Source of the DNA: Mycobacterium paraseoulense
GTDB lineage: Bacteria > Actinomycetota > Actinomycetes > Mycobacteriales > Mycobacteriaceae
Assembly: GCF_010731655.1 (NCBI RefSeq)
Contig: NZ_AP022619.1
Location: 3,224,001-3,288,000, forward strand
Direction of reading: 5' to 3'
Length of the DNA stretch: 64,000 nucleotides
Below, one piece after another: positions 52,201 through 60,534 of this stretch. A program made the position numbers and the translations under genes. The notes below the pieces were generated by a model, which saw only the letters and a list, made by a program, of their open reading frames with translations, did not search any database and was not told where the DNA came from. Position 1 is the stretch's first letter, and the number at the start of each line of letters is the position of its first letter.

Positions 52201-53508
52201 GTGAACACCGCGCAATCCACCAGCATCAGCGCCGCCACCTGCCCCGGCTGTGAACCCCGGTTGTTGGTAGAAGGGACGCCCAGGTCCGGCGAAGACCTCA
52301 CGGCGTACCGACGGCTCGGCGGATACCGGCCGCTCGTCGACGCCGATGCCTTGCTGCGCGAGGTCGAAGCCAGCGGACTGGTCGGCCGCGGTGGCGCGGC
52401 CTTTCCGCTCGCGACCAAGTTGCGCGCGGTACGCGACAATGGTCGCAGCGCCGCTGGCTCGATCGTCGTCGCGAATGGCGAAGAGGGAGAACCGGCTTCG
52501 GTCAAAGACCGCTGGCTGCTGCGCAACCGCCCACACCTGATTCTGGACGGGCTCCGGCTGGCGGCCGCGGTCATCGAAGCGGACCGCGGCTATGTCTACG
52601 TGTCCGACCCGGAATCGGCGCACAGCGTTGAGGCCGCGCTCGACGAGCTTGATCCCGACGCGTTCGGTGGCATAACGGTCGACATGTTGACCGTGCAGCC
52701 CGGGTACGTGGCCGGCGAGGAGACGGCCGCCGTCCGCGCGATCAACGGCGGCCCGGCCAAACCGACGGACAAGCCCCCACGCCCCTTCGAGACCGGCGTC
52801 GGTGATCGGCCCACACTGGTGAGCAACGTCGAGACTCTGGCCAACCTGCCGTACCTGCAGGGCCACGGCGCTGCGGCGTTCCGTTCGCAGGGCACATCGC
52901 TCTCCCCGGGCACCTTCCTGGCCACCATCACCGGGGCCGGCCGGCCGGCCGTCCTCTACGAGCTTCCGCACGGTATGCCGTTCACCGAACTTCTTGCGCT
53001 ACACGGCGTTCCGGCGGATCAGGTGCGCGGGGCATTGATGGGCGGTTACTTCGCCGGTTTGCTCAACCGCACCGTGCTGGAGACGACCTTGGACCACGAG
53101 TCGATGCGGCGGCTCGGCAGTGGCCTGGGTTGCGGCGCGATCTCAGTGATCACCGACGACTGCCCCGTCGCGGTCGCGGCGTCCGTGCTGGCCTACTTCG
53201 ACCGGGAGAACGCCGGGCAGTGCGGTTCGTGCTTCAACGGTACGGCGGCGATGGCCGCGGCCGCCGGCGCGCTGCGCGACGGTGCCGCGACGACGGAAGA
53301 CGTCGAGCGGCTGCGCCGCTGGTCGGTGCTGCTGCGCGGGCGCGGCGCGTGCGCAACACTGGACGCCGCTACCAACGTCGCCGCCAGCCTGCTCGGTCAA
53401 TTCCCCGGCGAAGTCGCCGCCCACCTCGACGGCGCATGCCCGGACTGCACCCGCGGCGCCTTCCGCGCCGACCGTCCCTACGAGGCGGAAGCTGTGAGGC
53501 TGACATGA
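52201..53508 (+). CDS. NuoF-like FMN/iron-sulfur flavoprotein
   Basis: A 435-residue protein like the NADH-binding subunit of complex I. The FMN site is GLVGRGGAAFPLATKL at 59-74, NGEEGEP at 92-98, and PTLVSNVETL at 204-213, with an SLBB region after it. The cluster segment is NAGQCGSC (C341, C344) and later RGACATL (C384); the usual first cysteine is A338, so only three ligands remain. Extra CxxC pairs occur at C14/C17 and C413/C416. It overlaps the ferredoxin gene (ATGA), so it probably reduces that ferredoxin for P450s. Confidence 0.9.
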   Translation: MNTAQSTSISAATCPGCEPRLLVEGTPRSGEDLTAYRRLGGYRPLVDADALLREVEASGLVGRGGAAFPLATKLRAVRDNGRSAAGSIVVANGEEGEPASVKDRWLLRNRPHLILDGLRLAAAVIEADRGYVYVSDPESAHSVEAALDELDPDAFGGITVDMLTVQPGYVAGEETAAVRAINGGPAKPTDKPPRPFETGVGDRPTLVSNVETLANLPYLQGHGAAAFRSQGTSLSPGTFLATITGAGRPAVLYELPHGMPFTELLALHGVPADQVRGALMGGYFAGLLNRTVLETTLDHESMRRLGSGLGCGAISVITDDCPVAVAASVLAYFDRENAGQCGSCFNGTAAMAAAAGALRDGAATTEDVERLRRWSVLLRGRGACATLDAATNVAASLLGQFPGEVAAHLDGACPDCTRGAFRADRPYEAEAVRLT

Positions 53509-53801
53509 AGATCCGCTTGGACCGCACCGTGTGCGACGGCTTCGGGATCTGCGCGAAATACGCGCCGGGATACTTCTCGCTCGACGACTGGGGCTATGCG
53601 TCCCTCATCGGCGACGGCTCCGTGGCGGAGCCGGATCGCGATGCGGTCATGCGCGCCCTGATGGACTGCCCGGTGCACGCCATCGCCGAGATCGGCGAAC
53701 GCACCTCGCCGGCGCCGCACCCGCCGCTCACCGACGCGGACGACCCCGCCGAGCACCTCAAAACCGAAGAGAACGAGGCGGAATGGGGATTCACGCGTTG
53801 A
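53505..53801 (+). CDS. [3Fe-4S] ferredoxin with C-terminal tail
   Basis: A 98-residue ferredoxin: C10/C16 in CDGFGIC and C55 in DCPVHA. The variable position after the first cysteine is Phe, not the usual His. A 40-residue acidic, Pro-rich tail follows the core. Coupled to the NuoF-like flavoprotein, which likely reduces it. Its final acceptor may be one of the P450s in the region. Confidence 0.88.
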   Translation: MKIRLDRTVCDGFGICAKYAPGYFSLDDWGYASLIGDGSVAEPDRDAVMRALMDCPVHAIAEIGERTSPAPHPPLTDADDPAEHLKTEENEAEWGFTR

Positions 53802-53921
53802 GCCGGGGCTCACGAAGAGCCGCGCTGTCGCCCCAGAATGCCGCTGGACATGGTCATGGCGGTCTCAACGGAATAGGCTGACAGCAGCCAAAGTCAGGAT
53901 GGCCCCAATGGGAGGCCCACC

Positions 53922-54242
53922 ATGAGATGGTTCGTTCGTCGACTGGCCGCCGCCATCGCGGTTGCCTTCGTGGCGACGGCGGTCGCGGTGATCGCGAGGC
54001 CGGCAATCGGCTCGGCGGAGTGCGTCGACAACATGTCGTGGAATCCGGCGACCCGCGAGTGCAAGCCGCCGCCGGCAGCGCCGGCGTGGTACACGCTCCC
54101 GCCGCCATACGCCCCGTCATTCGCCGGGCACGATGTGCCGCCGCCTCCGCCACAGCCGTGGTGGACATCGGAGCCCCCGATGTGGAGTGTCGGCTTTCAC
54201 CAGTGGGGCATCTACGTAGGCGGTGTCTGGGTGCCGCTGTGA
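53922..54242 (+). CDS. Small Pro-rich secreted protein
   Basis: A 106-residue protein. The signal peptide MRWFVRRLAAAIAVAFVATAVAVIA precedes a cleavage site near GSAEC. The mature part has a disulfide-capable CxxxxxxxxxxxxC pair and Pro-rich segments (PPPAAPAWYTLPPPYAP, PPPPPQP). It is not recognised. It lies between the ferredoxin and the DUF35-thiolase with about 90-120 bases either side, and may be an independent gene. Confidence 0.6.
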   Translation: MRWFVRRLAAAIAVAFVATAVAVIARPAIGSAECVDNMSWNPATRECKPPPAAPAWYTLPPPYAPSFAGHDVPPPPPQPWWTSEPPMWSVGFHQWGIYVGGVWVPL

Positions 54243-54259
54243 TCTCGCCACCCCGCGGT

Positions 54260-54274
54260 GATAACGTAATTCTC
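54260..54274. promoter_or_regulatory. Operator variant GATAAC-GTA-ATTCTC
   Basis: Ten of 12 arm bases match; the left arm is weak. It is 60 bases before the DUF35-thiolase start, the same distance as the SDR site. Confidence 0.4.
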
Positions 54275-54334
54275 CGATTCGTATAACGGTCCTACCAAGA
54301 GCGCTCGGGGGCCGTTCCGACTCGCGGAGGTAAC

Positions 54335-55990
54335 GTGTCAGCAGCACAGGGACGACCGTTGCCCCTGATCACGCAGGACAACGAATTCTTCTGGACTTCG
54401 GGCGCCGACGGCGCGTTGCGGCTGCAGCAATGCAATAGCTGCGAATCGCTGATCCATCCGCCGGCGCCGGTGTGCCGGTACTGCCGGTCGCGCGATATGG
54501 GCGTGCGGGCGGTCTCGGGCCGGGCAACGCTCGCCGGGTTCACCATCAATGAACGGTTCAGTTTGCCCGGCATGCCGGCGCCGTACGTGATCGCCCAGGT
54601 CGCCATCGCCGAAGATCCGCGGGTTCGGTTGACCACCAACATCATCGAGTGCGAGCCGGATCGGCTCGAACTCGGCCAACAGGTCGAAGTCGTCTTCGAG
54701 CAGGTCGAGGACGTGTGGTTTCCGCTGTTCCGGCCGGTACAAGACGCCGAGCCCGGTCCACTGCCCGTCGACGAAATAGCGCCGGAGCGCTTCGGCGAGC
54801 ATGTACGCCCGATGCTGACCACCGAGAAGTTCGAAGACAAGGTCGCGCTGACCGGGATCGGCATGTCGCCGATCGGCCGCCGCCTGATGCAGCCGCCGTT
54901 GGCGCTGACCGTGCAGGCGTGCGAAGCGGCCATCGCCGACGCCGGCCTGGCGTACGCAGACATCGACGGCCTGTCGACCTACCCCGGCGCGATCAACGTC
55001 GGCGGCTTCGGGGAGGGCGGGGTGACCGCGCTGGAAGCGGCGCTCGGCATCCGGCCCACGTGGCACAACGGCGCCATGGAAACATTCGGCCCGGGCGGAT
55101 CGTTGATCGCGGCCATGCAGGCGGTCGCCTGCGGCCTGGCCCGTCACGTGCTCTGCTTCCGCACGCTGTGGGAAGCCACCAACGGCGAGCTGATGAAGCA
55201 GGGAAAGATCAGCCCGTCGATGGGCCGGATGTCGGGCTGGCAAATGCCATTCGGCGCAACATCTGCGGCCCACACCTTGGCCATGAACGCGCAGCGGCAC
55301 TTTCACCGTTACGGCACCACGAAGGAGACTCTCGGCTGGATCGCGTTGAACCAGCGGGCCAACGCCGAGCTGAACCCCACGGCGGTCTACCGAAGTCCGA
55401 TGACGATGGACGACTATCTGAACGCGCGGCCGATCACCACACCCTTCGGCCTCTACGACTGCGACGTGCCGTGCGACGGCGCGATAGCGGTCATCGTCTC
55501 CGCCGTCGACGCCGCCCGCCATCTCGCCAAGTCGCCGGTGCTGGTGGAAGCGGTGGGAACGCAGATCATCGAACGCATCGACTGGGACCAGAGCACTCTC
55601 ACCCACGAGCCGCAGGTACTGGGCCAGGCCGCGCACGTGTGGACACGCACGACGTTGCGCCCCAACGACGTTGACGTCGCCGAACTCTACGACGGCTTCA
55701 CCATGAACTGCCTGTCGTGGATCGAGGCGCTGGGCTTCTGCGGCATCGGCGAGGCCAAGGAGTTCCTCGACGGCGGCAAGAACATCGCCCGCGACGGCCA
55801 GCTACCGCTCAACACACACGGCGGCCAGCTCTCGCACGGCCGGACCCACGGCATGGGCCTCGTCCACGAGGCGGTCACCCAGCTGCGCGGGGAGGCCGGG
55901 GACCGCCAGGTCGCCGGCGCCCGCGTCGGCGTGGTCAGCAGCGGCGGTCTCACCCCCAGCGGTGTGCTGCTGTTGCGAGCGGACGAATGA
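54335..55990 (+). CDS. DUF35-thiolase fusion (Ltp2/ChsH2-type aldolase-like)
   Basis: A 551-residue single chain. The N-terminus is a DUF35 rubredoxin-like zinc ribbon (C33, C36, C47, C50) plus OB fold to ~135. From ~168 it is a thiolase-fold lipid-transfer-type domain (ALTGIGMSPIGRRLMQ). The normal nucleophilic cysteine is absent; ETFGPGGSLIAAM occupies that place. The H-rich GGQLSHGRTHGMGLVHEA is kept. In sterol side-chain breakdown, Ltp2 and the DUF35 of ChsH2 act together as a retro-aldolase; here both appear fused. It probably splits a hydroxyacyl-CoA. GTG 54335. Confidence 0.88.
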   Translation: MSAAQGRPLPLITQDNEFFWTSGADGALRLQQCNSCESLIHPPAPVCRYCRSRDMGVRAVSGRATLAGFTINERFSLPGMPAPYVIAQVAIAEDPRVRLTTNIIECEPDRLELGQQVEVVFEQVEDVWFPLFRPVQDAEPGPLPVDEIAPERFGEHVRPMLTTEKFEDKVALTGIGMSPIGRRLMQPPLALTVQACEAAIADAGLAYADIDGLSTYPGAINVGGFGEGGVTALEAALGIRPTWHNGAMETFGPGGSLIAAMQAVACGLARHVLCFRTLWEATNGELMKQGKISPSMGRMSGWQMPFGATSAAHTLAMNAQRHFHRYGTTKETLGWIALNQRANAELNPTAVYRSPMTMDDYLNARPITTPFGLYDCDVPCDGAIAVIVSAVDAARHLAKSPVLVEAVGTQIIERIDWDQSTLTHEPQVLGQAAHVWTRTTLRPNDVDVAELYDGFTMNCLSWIEALGFCGIGEAKEFLDGGKNIARDGQLPLNTHGGQLSHGRTHGMGLVHEAVTQLRGEAGDRQVAGARVGVVSSGGLTPSGVLLLRADE

Positions 55991-56886
55991 CCCGCCCCGC
56001 TGCCCGGCCCAGGCTGGTGATCGTCGACGGCGTGCCGATGTCGGCGCTCATCGCCGAATCCGCCGAGCCCAAGGCCGTGATCGTCGCCATCCACGGCGGA
56101 GGCACCACCGCGGCCTATTTCGATTGCCCGGGCCACCCGTCGTTGTCGCTGTTACGGACCGGCGCGGCAACCGGATTCACCGTGGTGGCGCTCGACCGGC
56201 CCGGCTACGGCAGCTCCGCGCCCTATCCGGAGGCGATGGCCCTGCCCGAGCAGCGGGTCAACCTCGCCTACGGGGCGGTGGACCGCATCCTCGGTGATCG
56301 GCCACGCGGCGCGGGGTTGTTCCTGATGGGCCATTCCGGGGGGTGCGAACTCGTGATGCGGATGGGCGCCGACGAGCGCGGCGCCGAGCTGCTGGGCATC
56401 GAACTGGCCGGCACCGGCCGCCGCTACCATCCGGCGGCCCGGGACATCCTGAAGACCGCTACCCGCGAGCGCCGCCCGGCCGGCCTGCGTGAGTTGCTGT
56501 GGCACCCCGAAAACCTTTACCCGCCAGAGGTTCTCACCGGCGCCACGGTCTCTCCGACCGCGCCGTCCTATGAGGACCAGATGGTCTCCAATTGGGCCCG
56601 CCAGGATTTTCCGGCGCTTGCGCCCGCGGTGCGGGTCCCGGTGCAATTCAGCATCGCCGAACACGAAAAGGTCTGGCAGAACGATCCTTCCGCGGTGGCC
56701 GAGATCGAGGAGCTGTTCTCCGGCTCGCCGCGATTCACCGTGCATCGGCAGCCCGACGCGGGACACAACATGAGCCTGGGTCACACCGCGTCCGACTACC
56801 ACGCGAAGGTTTTTGCGTTCGTCGACGACTGTGTGGCGGCCCGCGCGAATCGCCTTGACGCAGAAGGCGACCTGGAGGCCGGATGA
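55987..56886 (+). CDS. Alpha/beta-hydrolase
   Basis: A 299-residue alpha/beta-hydrolase. The nucleophile elbow is GHSGG with S117 and the oxyanion segment is HGGGTTAAYF; the catalytic His is probably in PDAGHNMSLGH near the C-terminus. It could be a thioesterase or esterase acting on a catabolic intermediate. It overlaps both neighbours by 4 bases (ATGA), so it is translated with the DUF35-thiolase and the dehydrogenases. Confidence 0.87.
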   Translation: MTRPAARPRLVIVDGVPMSALIAESAEPKAVIVAIHGGGTTAAYFDCPGHPSLSLLRTGAATGFTVVALDRPGYGSSAPYPEAMALPEQRVNLAYGAVDRILGDRPRGAGLFLMGHSGGCELVMRMGADERGAELLGIELAGTGRRYHPAARDILKTATRERRPAGLRELLWHPENLYPPEVLTGATVSPTAPSYEDQMVSNWARQDFPALAPAVRVPVQFSIAEHEKVWQNDPSAVAEIEELFSGSPRFTVHRQPDAGHNMSLGHTASDYHAKVFAFVDDCVAARANRLDAEGDLEAG

Positions 56887-57698
56887 GAGTCGGATTCATC
56901 GGCCTGGGCAGTCAGGGCGGCCCGATGGCGCGGCGGATCGTCGAGGGCGGTTACCAGACCACGCTGTGGGCGCGCAGGCCCGCGACCCTGGAGCCGTTCG
57001 CCGACACCACGGCGAAGGTCGCCGAGTCACCGGCCGGGCTCGCGGCGGCCAGCGATCTGGTGTGTCTTTGCGTCGTGGGTGACGCGGACATCGACGAGCT
57101 CGTCGACGGCGAGCGCGGGCTGTTGGTGGCGATGAAGCCGGGGGGCGTGATCGCGGTGCACAGCACCGTACACCCCAACACGTGCCGCGAACTGGCGAAG
57201 AAGGCGGCGACCAAAGGCGTTTCGGTCATCGACGCGCCGGTGAGCGGCGGTGCACCGGCGGCCTCCGAAGGGCGCCTGATGGTGATGGTCGGCGGCGACG
57301 CCGACGTCGTCGAGCGGTGCCGCCCGGTCTTCGCAACCTACGCCGACCCGATAGTCCACCTCGGGGAGCTGGGTTCCGGTCAAACCACCAAGCTGCTCAA
57401 CAACCTGCTGTTCACCGCCCACCTGGCCACCGCGGCCAGCGCGCTGTCGCTGGCCGGCGCCCTCGGCGTCGACCCGGACCGCCTCACCGAAGTCGTCTCA
57501 CGCAGCAGCGGGAACAGCTTCGCGCTCAACGCCCTTGGCGGGATCGGCGGATTGGACCGGCTCGCCGGCGTGGCCGGGGCGCTGCTGCAGAAGGACGTCC
57601 GCCTGGTGGTCGACTTGGCCGACCGGGCCGGGACGAGCGGTGGCGCCGTGCTGGAGGCGGCCGACGCCGCCCTGGCCCTGATGGGCCATCCACGGTGA
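56883..57698 (+). CDS. Beta-hydroxyacid dehydrogenase (tandem copy 1)
   Basis: A 271-residue NAD(P)-dependent dehydrogenase. The coenzyme site is GFIGLGSQGGPMAR, the substrate loop DAPVSGGAPAAS, and the catalytic lysine is in TTKLLNNLLFTAHLA. It resembles the gene after it and the one at 46991. It probably oxidises a 3-hydroxyacid released by the upstream aldolase and hydrolase. ATGA and GTGA overlaps mark one operon. Confidence 0.9.
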   Translation: MRVGFIGLGSQGGPMARRIVEGGYQTTLWARRPATLEPFADTTAKVAESPAGLAAASDLVCLCVVGDADIDELVDGERGLLVAMKPGGVIAVHSTVHPNTCRELAKKAATKGVSVIDAPVSGGAPAASEGRLMVMVGGDADVVERCRPVFATYADPIVHLGELGSGQTTKLLNNLLFTAHLATAASALSLAGALGVDPDRLTEVVSRSSGNSFALNALGGIGGLDRLAGVAGALLQKDVRLVVDLADRAGTSGGAVLEAADAALALMGHPR

Positions 57699-58495
57699 GG
57701 GTCGGATTCGTCGGCGCCGGACGGATGGGCCGTCCCATCGTGTCCCGTCTGCTGACGGCCGGGCATGACGTTCAAGTGTTGGGCCGAACGGCCGAGAAGC
57801 GGTGCGAGCTCGAGAAGCTCGGCGCGCGTGCGGTCCGCGACGTCGCCGAGGCCGCCGCGCTGGCCGACATCGTGCTGCTCTGCGTGTTCACCGATCAGCA
57901 GGTGCGGGAGGTATGCCTGGACGGCGGGTTGCTGTCCGCGATGCCGTCCGGCGCGGCGCTGGTGGTGCACACCACAGCCAGCCCGAAAACGATCGACGCC
58001 CTCGCCGCAATCGCCGATGGGCTCGACGTCATCGATGCCGCGATCAGCGGCGGCCCACACGACGCCGCCGCCGGCCGGCTCACGCTGTTCGTGGGCGGCG
58101 CCGACGACGCGGTCACGCGGGTGCGGCCGGTGCTGAGCAGCTACGGCGATCCCGTCTTGCACGTCGGCCCGCGCGGCTCCGGCCAGAAAGTGAAGCTTGT
58201 GAACAACGCCCTCTTCGCGGGTCATATCGGGCTGCTCGCGGAGGCCATGCGATTGGGTGAGCGTCTCGGCGTGCCGGAATCGACGCTGCTGAGGGCGCTG
58301 GCGCACGGCAGCGCGGCCAGCCGCGTACTGAACCTGGTGGCGGCGGGCGGCTCCGTCGCATCGTTCCTCGACGTTGCCGGCGAATTCGTGAACAAGGACG
58401 TCGCCGTCGTGCGCGGCATCAGTGAAGAACTCGGCAGCGATCTGGGCGCCCTCGAGGAGGTCATCCAGTCCATCGACGTCGCGAAGAGGGTTTGA
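57695..58495 (+). CDS. Beta-hydroxyacid dehydrogenase (tandem copy 2)
   Basis: A 266-residue NAD(P)-dependent dehydrogenase. The coenzyme site is GFVGAGRMGRPIVSRL, the substrate loop DAAISGGPHDAA, and the catalytic lysine is in KVKLVNNALFAGHIG. It arose by duplication from, or together with, the preceding gene and overlaps it by 4 bases (GTGA). Last gene of the 54335-58495 unit, before the P450 at 58607. Confidence 0.9.
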   Translation: MRVGFVGAGRMGRPIVSRLLTAGHDVQVLGRTAEKRCELEKLGARAVRDVAEAAALADIVLLCVFTDQQVREVCLDGGLLSAMPSGAALVVHTTASPKTIDALAAIADGLDVIDAAISGGPHDAAAGRLTLFVGGADDAVTRVRPVLSSYGDPVLHVGPRGSGQKVKLVNNALFAGHIGLLAEAMRLGERLGVPESTLLRALAHGSAASRVLNLVAAGGSVASFLDVAGEFVNKDVAVVRGISEELGSDLGALEEVIQSIDVAKRV

Positions 58496-58544
58496 GAAGC
58501 TGGCGTTTCGCTCTTTCCGGTTCGTCACGAAGGTATTACCGTTA

Positions 58545-58574
58545 CCGTTACAGTCAACGACTCGGCTGTAACGG
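58545..58574. promoter_or_regulatory. Operator candidate before the P450
   Basis: CCGTTACAG-N12-CTGTAACGG is a perfect 9-base inverted repeat spaced one helix turn apart, 32 bases before the P450 start. Two tandem TACCGT copies lie just upstream (58537-58548). The AT-rich GTTAC arms differ from the GAGAAT family, so a different regulator is likely. Confidence 0.65.
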
Positions 58575-58606
58575 TTCAGCCCACCCTCGCCGCTGAGGAG
58601 GAATCA

Positions 58607-59812
58607 GTGACAAAACCGAAGGTCGTCTTCGATCCGTACTCCGAGGACTACTTCAACAATCCGTTCGACATCTATCGACGGATGCGCGAGGAAGCGCCGC
58701 TGTATTACGACGAGAAAGAGGACTTCTACGCGCTGACCCGCCACGAGGACGTCGCGGCCGCCTTCAAGGACTTCGAGACGTATTCGTCGGCGCGCGGCTG
58801 CGACCTGGCGATGGTGCGCCGGGGCGTGTCCCCGGAGCAGAAGTCGATCATCTTCATGGATCCGCCGGAGCACCGCCACATGCGCAGCCTGCTCAACAAG
58901 GCGTTCACCCCCCGGGCGATCCAGTCACAGCGCGAGACGATCGTCGAGGTGATCGACAAGTATCTGGGTGCCGCCGACCCCGACAACTTCGATGTCGTGC
59001 AGGACTTCTCCGGGCCGTTCCCGGTGGAGGTGATCACCCGGATGGCGGGCGTGCCGGAGGAGTACCGGCAGCAGGTCCGCCACTGGATCGACACCAGCCT
59101 GTCTCACGAACCGGGACAGATCGAGATCAGCGAAGCCGGCATGCAGGCCAACATCGACACGGCGATGTACTACTTCGGCCTGGTGCAGGAGCGGCGGCAA
59201 GAACCGCAGGACGACATGATCAGCCGGCTGATCGCGGCCGAGATCCCCGGCGAGGACGGCCAGCTGCGCAAGCTCGACGACATCGAGATCTGCGGATTCG
59301 CAACCCTTCTGGGCGGTGCGGGCGCCGAGACCGTCACCAAACTGATGGGCAACGCGGCGGTGATCTTCGCCCGTCACCCCGACCAATGGCAGAAGCTGCA
59401 GGACGACCGCGACAAGATCCCGGGGGCGGTGGAAGAGCTACTGCGCTACGAGGGTCCAGTGCAGTACAACGTGCGCTACACCCTCAAGGAGGCGCACGTC
59501 AGCGGTGGCGTGATTCCCGCCGGCAAGCCGGTGTTCCTGTGCGGCGCCGCGGCGAACCGCGACCCCGAGGCCTTCACCGACGCCGACACCTTCGACATCG
59601 AGCGCGACCAGACCGAGGCCCAGCACCTCGGGCTCGGGTACGGAATCCACAGCTGCCTCGGCGCCGCGCTCGCCCGCCTGGAAAGCAGGATCGCGCTGGA
59701 GCGGCTCCTCGACTTCATGCCCCGCTACGAGGTGGACTGGGCCGGGTGCACGCGGGTGAACATGCAAAACGTCGCGGGCTGGAAGAACGTGCCCGTCAAG
59801 GTGCTTCGGTAA
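58607..59812 (+). CDS. Cytochrome P450
   Basis: A 401-residue P450. The I-helix oxygen motif is AGAET (238-242), ExxR is E277/R280, and the heme loop GYGIHSCLGAALARLE has C350. It belongs to the bacterial class I type and is followed 11 bases later by its own ferredoxin. The start is GTG 58607, behind the inverted repeat at 58545-58574. Substrate unknown. Confidence 0.93.
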   Translation: MTKPKVVFDPYSEDYFNNPFDIYRRMREEAPLYYDEKEDFYALTRHEDVAAAFKDFETYSSARGCDLAMVRRGVSPEQKSIIFMDPPEHRHMRSLLNKAFTPRAIQSQRETIVEVIDKYLGAADPDNFDVVQDFSGPFPVEVITRMAGVPEEYRQQVRHWIDTSLSHEPGQIEISEAGMQANIDTAMYYFGLVQERRQEPQDDMISRLIAAEIPGEDGQLRKLDDIEICGFATLLGGAGAETVTKLMGNAAVIFARHPDQWQKLQDDRDKIPGAVEELLRYEGPVQYNVRYTLKEAHVSGGVIPAGKPVFLCGAAANRDPEAFTDADTFDIERDQTEAQHLGLGYGIHSCLGAALARLESRIALERLLDFMPRYEVDWAGCTRVNMQNVAGWKNVPVKVLR

Positions 59813-59823
59813 AGGGGGTCGCG

Positions 59824-60024
59824 GTGACCAGAAAAATCGAGGTCGATTGGGGGCTCTGCGAGAGCAACGGTGTCTGCATGGGCATCAACCCCGACATCTT
59901 CCTTCTCGGCGACGACGACATGCTGACCGTGTTGCAGGAGGAAGTCACCCCGGAGAACGAGGCAGACGTGCGCGAGGCCGTCCGTCAGTGCCCTCGCCAG
60001 GCCATCTCGATCGTGGGCGAGTAG
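59824..60024 (+). CDS. [3Fe-4S] ferredoxin
   Basis: A 66-residue ferredoxin with C12/C18 in CESNGVC and C56 in QCPRQA. Asn takes the variable position between the first two cysteines, a substitution reported to alter redox behaviour among mycobacterial ferredoxins. GTG 59824, paired with the P450 just upstream. It is convergent with the DUF1330 gene, 3 bases apart. Confidence 0.9.
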   Translation: MTRKIEVDWGLCESNGVCMGINPDIFLLGDDDMLTVLQEEVTPENEADVREAVRQCPRQAISIVGE

Positions 60025-60027
60025 CGA

Positions 60028-60312
60028 TCAGAATCCGGAGACGATGACGGCATTGCAGTCGGCCGCGGCCTGCCGCAGCTTCGCCGCCTTTTGGTAACCC
60101 TCGGACTCGTACCAGGCGCGGGCCGCGTCCACCGATTCGAATTCCAGCACGACGGTCTGATCGCCGTGCCAGGTGCCCTCGATCACCTTGGGAGCGGTGT
60201 CCACCGCCAGAATGGTGGCCCCGCCCATCGCCGAACCGGCGGCCCGCGCATAGGCTTTCATGCCCTCCGGATCGTTGATGGCCTCCGTCAAGATGACGTA
60301 TCCCTTAGCCAC
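60028..60312 (-). CDS. DUF1330-family protein
   Basis: A 94-residue ferredoxin-like dimeric-barrel protein: GYVILTEAINDPEGMKAYARAAG, central AVDTAPKVIEGTWHGDQTVVLEF and C-terminal YESEGYQKAAKLRQAAADC. DUF1330 proteins bind small ligands; function unknown. It is the last gene of a minus-strand set with the ferredoxin and P450, 33 bases after the ferredoxin. Confidence 0.87.
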   Translation of the reverse strand: MAKGYVILTEAINDPEGMKAYARAAGSAMGGATILAVDTAPKVIEGTWHGDQTVVLEFESVDAARAWYESEGYQKAAKLRQAAADCNAVIVSGF

Positions 60313-60345
60313 TTCGTGAATCTCCTTGTTTCCCTGCGGTGCTGA

Positions 60346-60534
60346 TCAGATCTCGCTGATGGCCTGCTCGGGGCAGGACTTGATCGCCTCCCGAGTGGCT
60401 GCCTCGAATTCCGTTGGGATGTCTGACGGTATCGCCTCGGCGTATCCGTCGTCGGTGAGACTGAACACCTCCGGGCACAGCGTCGTGCAGACGCCGTGGC
60501 CACGGCAGCGCTGGTCGTCGACTGTGACTTTCAT
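60346..60534 (-). CDS. [3Fe-4S] ferredoxin
   Basis: A 62-residue ferredoxin: C10/C16 in CRGHGVC and C54 in SCPEQA, with His at the variable position. It has one further cysteine, C20 in LCPEVF, which is unusual for the 3Fe-4S members and could support a convertible cluster. ATGA overlap with the P450 upstream, which it must serve. Confidence 0.9.
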   Translation of the reverse strand: MKVTVDDQRCRGHGVCTTLCPEVFSLTDDGYAEAIPSDIPTEFEAATREAIKSCPEQAISEI

